Source: CAKZLS01 sp963701445
GTDB taxonomy: Bacteria; Pseudomonadota; Alphaproteobacteria; Rhodospirillales; Defluviicoccaceae
Reading direction: 5' to 3'
Length of the DNA: 64,000 nucleotides
Assembly: GCA_963701445.1 (NCBI GenBank)
Contig: CAVPAM010000034.1
Location: 11,696 to 75,695, forward strand
Below are positions 62,498 to 64,000 of the stretch, piece after piece (positions within the stretch are counted from its first letter, which is position 1; every line of letters starts with the position of its first letter). The notes beneath the pieces are model-generated. The model did no database searches, was not told where the DNA came from, and worked only from the letters and a program-made list of their open reading frames with translations. The translations under genes were made by a program, and so were the position numbers.

Positions 62498-63784
62498 CTA
62501 TGAGGAGGGTTCGAACTTCGGCTTTTCGCAGTTGCCGCAGACCCAAGGGAAGGTCCAGTCGGCGGTCAGCTTGGCGCTTTCCGGAATGAAGTCGGACCAG
62601 GCGTCGCCCACGACCACTCCGTCGGTGGACGTGACCACGTCGAACTGCCCGTCGCCCTGAATTTCGCCAATCAGGACCGGCTTGGAGAGGTGATGATTGG
62701 TGTTCATGACGGCGACACCACCGGTGAGGTTCTTGACCTCCTGGCCGTACATGGCCTGGCGGACCGCGTCCACGTCGGTGGTTCCGGCCTGCTCGACCGC
62801 CTGCGTCCACATCTTGAAGCCGATGTAGGCCGCTTCCATGGGATCGTTGGTGACCCGCTTTTCATCTTTGATGAACTTGTGCCACTTCTTGATGAACGCC
62901 GCGTTTTCCGGCGAGTCCACGCTCATGAAGTAGTTCCACGCGGCGAGATGGCCCACCAGCGGACCGGTATCCAGACCCGCGAGTTCTTCCTCGCCGACGG
63001 AGAACGCGACGACCGGGGTGTCCTCGGCGTTGATGCCCTGGTTGGCCAGTTCCTTGTAGAACGGCACATTGGCGTCGCCGTTGATGGTGGAGACCACGGC
63101 CGTCTTCTTGCCCGCGGACGCGAATTTCTTGACGTCGGCGACGATGGTCTGCCAGTCGGAGTGCCCGAACGGCGTGTAGTTCTCCATGATGTCGTCGTCG
63201 GAGACGCCCTTGGAGTTCAGGAACGCCCGCAGGATCTTGTTCGTGGTGCGCGGGTACACATAGTCGGTACCGAGCAGGACCCAGCGCTCCGCGCTGCCAC
63301 CGTCCTCGCTCATCAGGTATTCGACCGCCGGAATGGCCTGCTGGTTCGGCGCGGCGCCCGTGTAGAACACGTTCCGGGAGCTTTCCTCGCCCTCGTACTG
63401 AACGGGGTAGAACAGCATGCCGTTGAGTTCCTCGAACACGGGCAGGACCGATTTGCGCGAAACCGAGGTCCAGCAGCCGAACACGACGGCGACCTTGTCT
63501 TTCTCGAGGAGTTCGCGGGCCTTTTCGGCGAACAAGGGCCAGTTCGAGGCCGGATCGACGACCACCGCTTCCAGTTTCTTGCCGAGCAGCCCGCCCTTCG
63601 CGTTTTGATCCTCGATCAGCATGAGCATCACGTCCTTGAGGGTGGTCTCGCTGATCGCCATCGTGCCGGAGAGCGAATGAAGGATCCCGACTTTTATTGT
63701 ATCCGCCGCCTGGGCCACGCCGCTGGCGAGAACCGACGCGGCAACAATCCCGGCGCCCGCAAGCGCGCATAATGTTTTTTTCAT
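62498..63784 (-). CDS. urtA: Urea ABC transporter substrate-binding protein UrtA
   Basis: A 428-residue periplasmic urea-binding protein. The signal peptide MKKTLCALAGAGIVAASVLA then SGVAQA is followed by DTIKVGILHSLSGTMAISET, GCWTSVSRKSVLPVFEELNG, MLFYPVQYEGEESSRNVFYT and the C-terminal FPWVCGNCEKPKFEPSS, all hallmarks of UrtA. First gene of the twelve-gene urea unit. Confidence 0.97.
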   Translation of the reverse strand: MKKTLCALAGAGIVAASVLASGVAQAADTIKVGILHSLSGTMAISETTLKDVMLMLIEDQNAKGGLLGKKLEAVVVDPASNWPLFAEKARELLEKDKVAVVFGCWTSVSRKSVLPVFEELNGMLFYPVQYEGEESSRNVFYTGAAPNQQAIPAVEYLMSEDGGSAERWVLLGTDYVYPRTTNKILRAFLNSKGVSDDDIMENYTPFGHSDWQTIVADVKKFASAGKKTAVVSTINGDANVPFYKELANQGINAEDTPVVAFSVGEEELAGLDTGPLVGHLAAWNYFMSVDSPENAAFIKKWHKFIKDEKRVTNDPMEAAYIGFKMWTQAVEQAGTTDVDAVRQAMYGQEVKNLTGGVAVMNTNHHLSKPVLIGEIQGDGQFDVVTSTDGVVVGDAWSDFIPESAKLTADWTFPWVCGNCEKPKFEPSS

Positions 63785-63840
63785 GGATGGAGCCTCTGCT
63801 TAGGTGACTGAATTTAACCTTGCACGGCGTTAGCAAGAGG

Positions 63841-63855
63841 CGCGCCAATCGTGCC
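63841..63855 (-). promoter_or_regulatory. Possible sigma-54 promoter for urtA
   Basis: On the minus strand GGCACGATTGGCGCG has GG and GC dinucleotides separated by 10 bp, and matches the -24 half (GGCACG) of the sigma-54 consensus well and the -12 half (GCGC for TTGC) poorly. It is about 57 bp before the urtA ATG. Urea uptake is often nitrogen-regulated through NtrC/sigma-54. The rest of 63856-64000 is AT-rich, with a 9-bp direct repeat ATGTGCCTA at 63955 and 63984. Confidence 0.3.
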
Positions 63856-64000
63856 GCATAAATACGCTAAATCGTGATTTCCCATGAATTAACAGAATAT
63901 TAACATAATTCCGTCTTTGCGGCGAAATCGTGTCAACGTCACCGGCCCGAGGCAATGTGCCTATAATTTACGCAACAATCACGATGTGCCTAAAAAACAC

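Overview
The window is high-GC, densely coded chromosomal DNA that looks alphaproteobacterial (Rhodospirillales-like). The evidence is gene order and content: mnmG-mnmE-rho-hemJ-hemH-hemE beside a maf-aroE-coaE-dnaQ-secB block, then timA/mltA/smr/hslUV, hisB-H-A-F-E, dnaK-dnaJ-dapB, hrcA-grpE, rph-rdgB-hemW, and a urt/ure urea locus. No species is named. No tRNA, rRNA, transposase, integrase or CRISPR array was seen.

Layout. 1-10885 holds mainly minus-strand housekeeping and heme genes (mnmG partial at the left edge, mnmE, rho, hemJ, hemH, hemE), with yyaL, ogt and a quinone oxidoreductase on the plus strand. 10886-11368 is non-coding and AT-rich next to hemE. Gene direction diverges around it, so it is a candidate replication origin. 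11369-21060 runs mostly rightward: maf, aroE, coaE, dnaQ, timA, mltA, lutABC (lactate use) and smr, with secB and fxsA on the minus strand. hslUV (minus) and the histidine genes follow to 27154. 27155-36870 is an accessory stretch of small or orphan genes: a radical SAM protein, a TlpA-like thioredoxin, a PEP-CTERM-type surface protein, gloA, panD, YciI, an alpha/beta-hydrolase remnant and several unknowns. 36880-46657 is the chaperone/heat-shock and rph-rdgB-hemW block. 46663-53103 holds an exporter, a secreted propeptide-like protein, a RiPP-type B12 radical SAM enzyme, a repeat-tailed subtilase and a 2OG-Fe(II) oxygenase. 53113-63784 is one long minus-strand urea unit, urtABCDE-ureDABC-ureEFG.

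The most unusual structure is a pair of 264/279-bp palindromic elements (32938-33201 and 35014-35292). Each folds into the same three-way junction: a 33-bp closing stem, a 21-bp arm and a 20-bp arm with a nearly invariant apical hairpin. Between the copies 11 stem pairs change in a compensated way, and almost all one-sided differences are G-U wobbles if the minus strand is read as RNA. Both copies begin exactly on the last base of a TAA stop codon of a minus-strand gene (panD and the hydrolase). They look like a structured RNA or 3'-end element, or a mobile palindromic repeat.

The second candidate system is the subtilase/radical SAM/propeptide cassette. The subtilase carries a 66-residue tail of R(E/Q)P(I/V)QP units that could be a modification substrate, and a separate secreted protein resembles its N-terminal propeptide.

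Four conserved genes (yyaL, the DUF1848 gene, grpE, hemW), and possibly a fifth small gene, are each broken by what looks like one extra base. Since grpE and hemW are hard to lose, sequence error is the simplest explanation, and the full products are annotated across the breaks.
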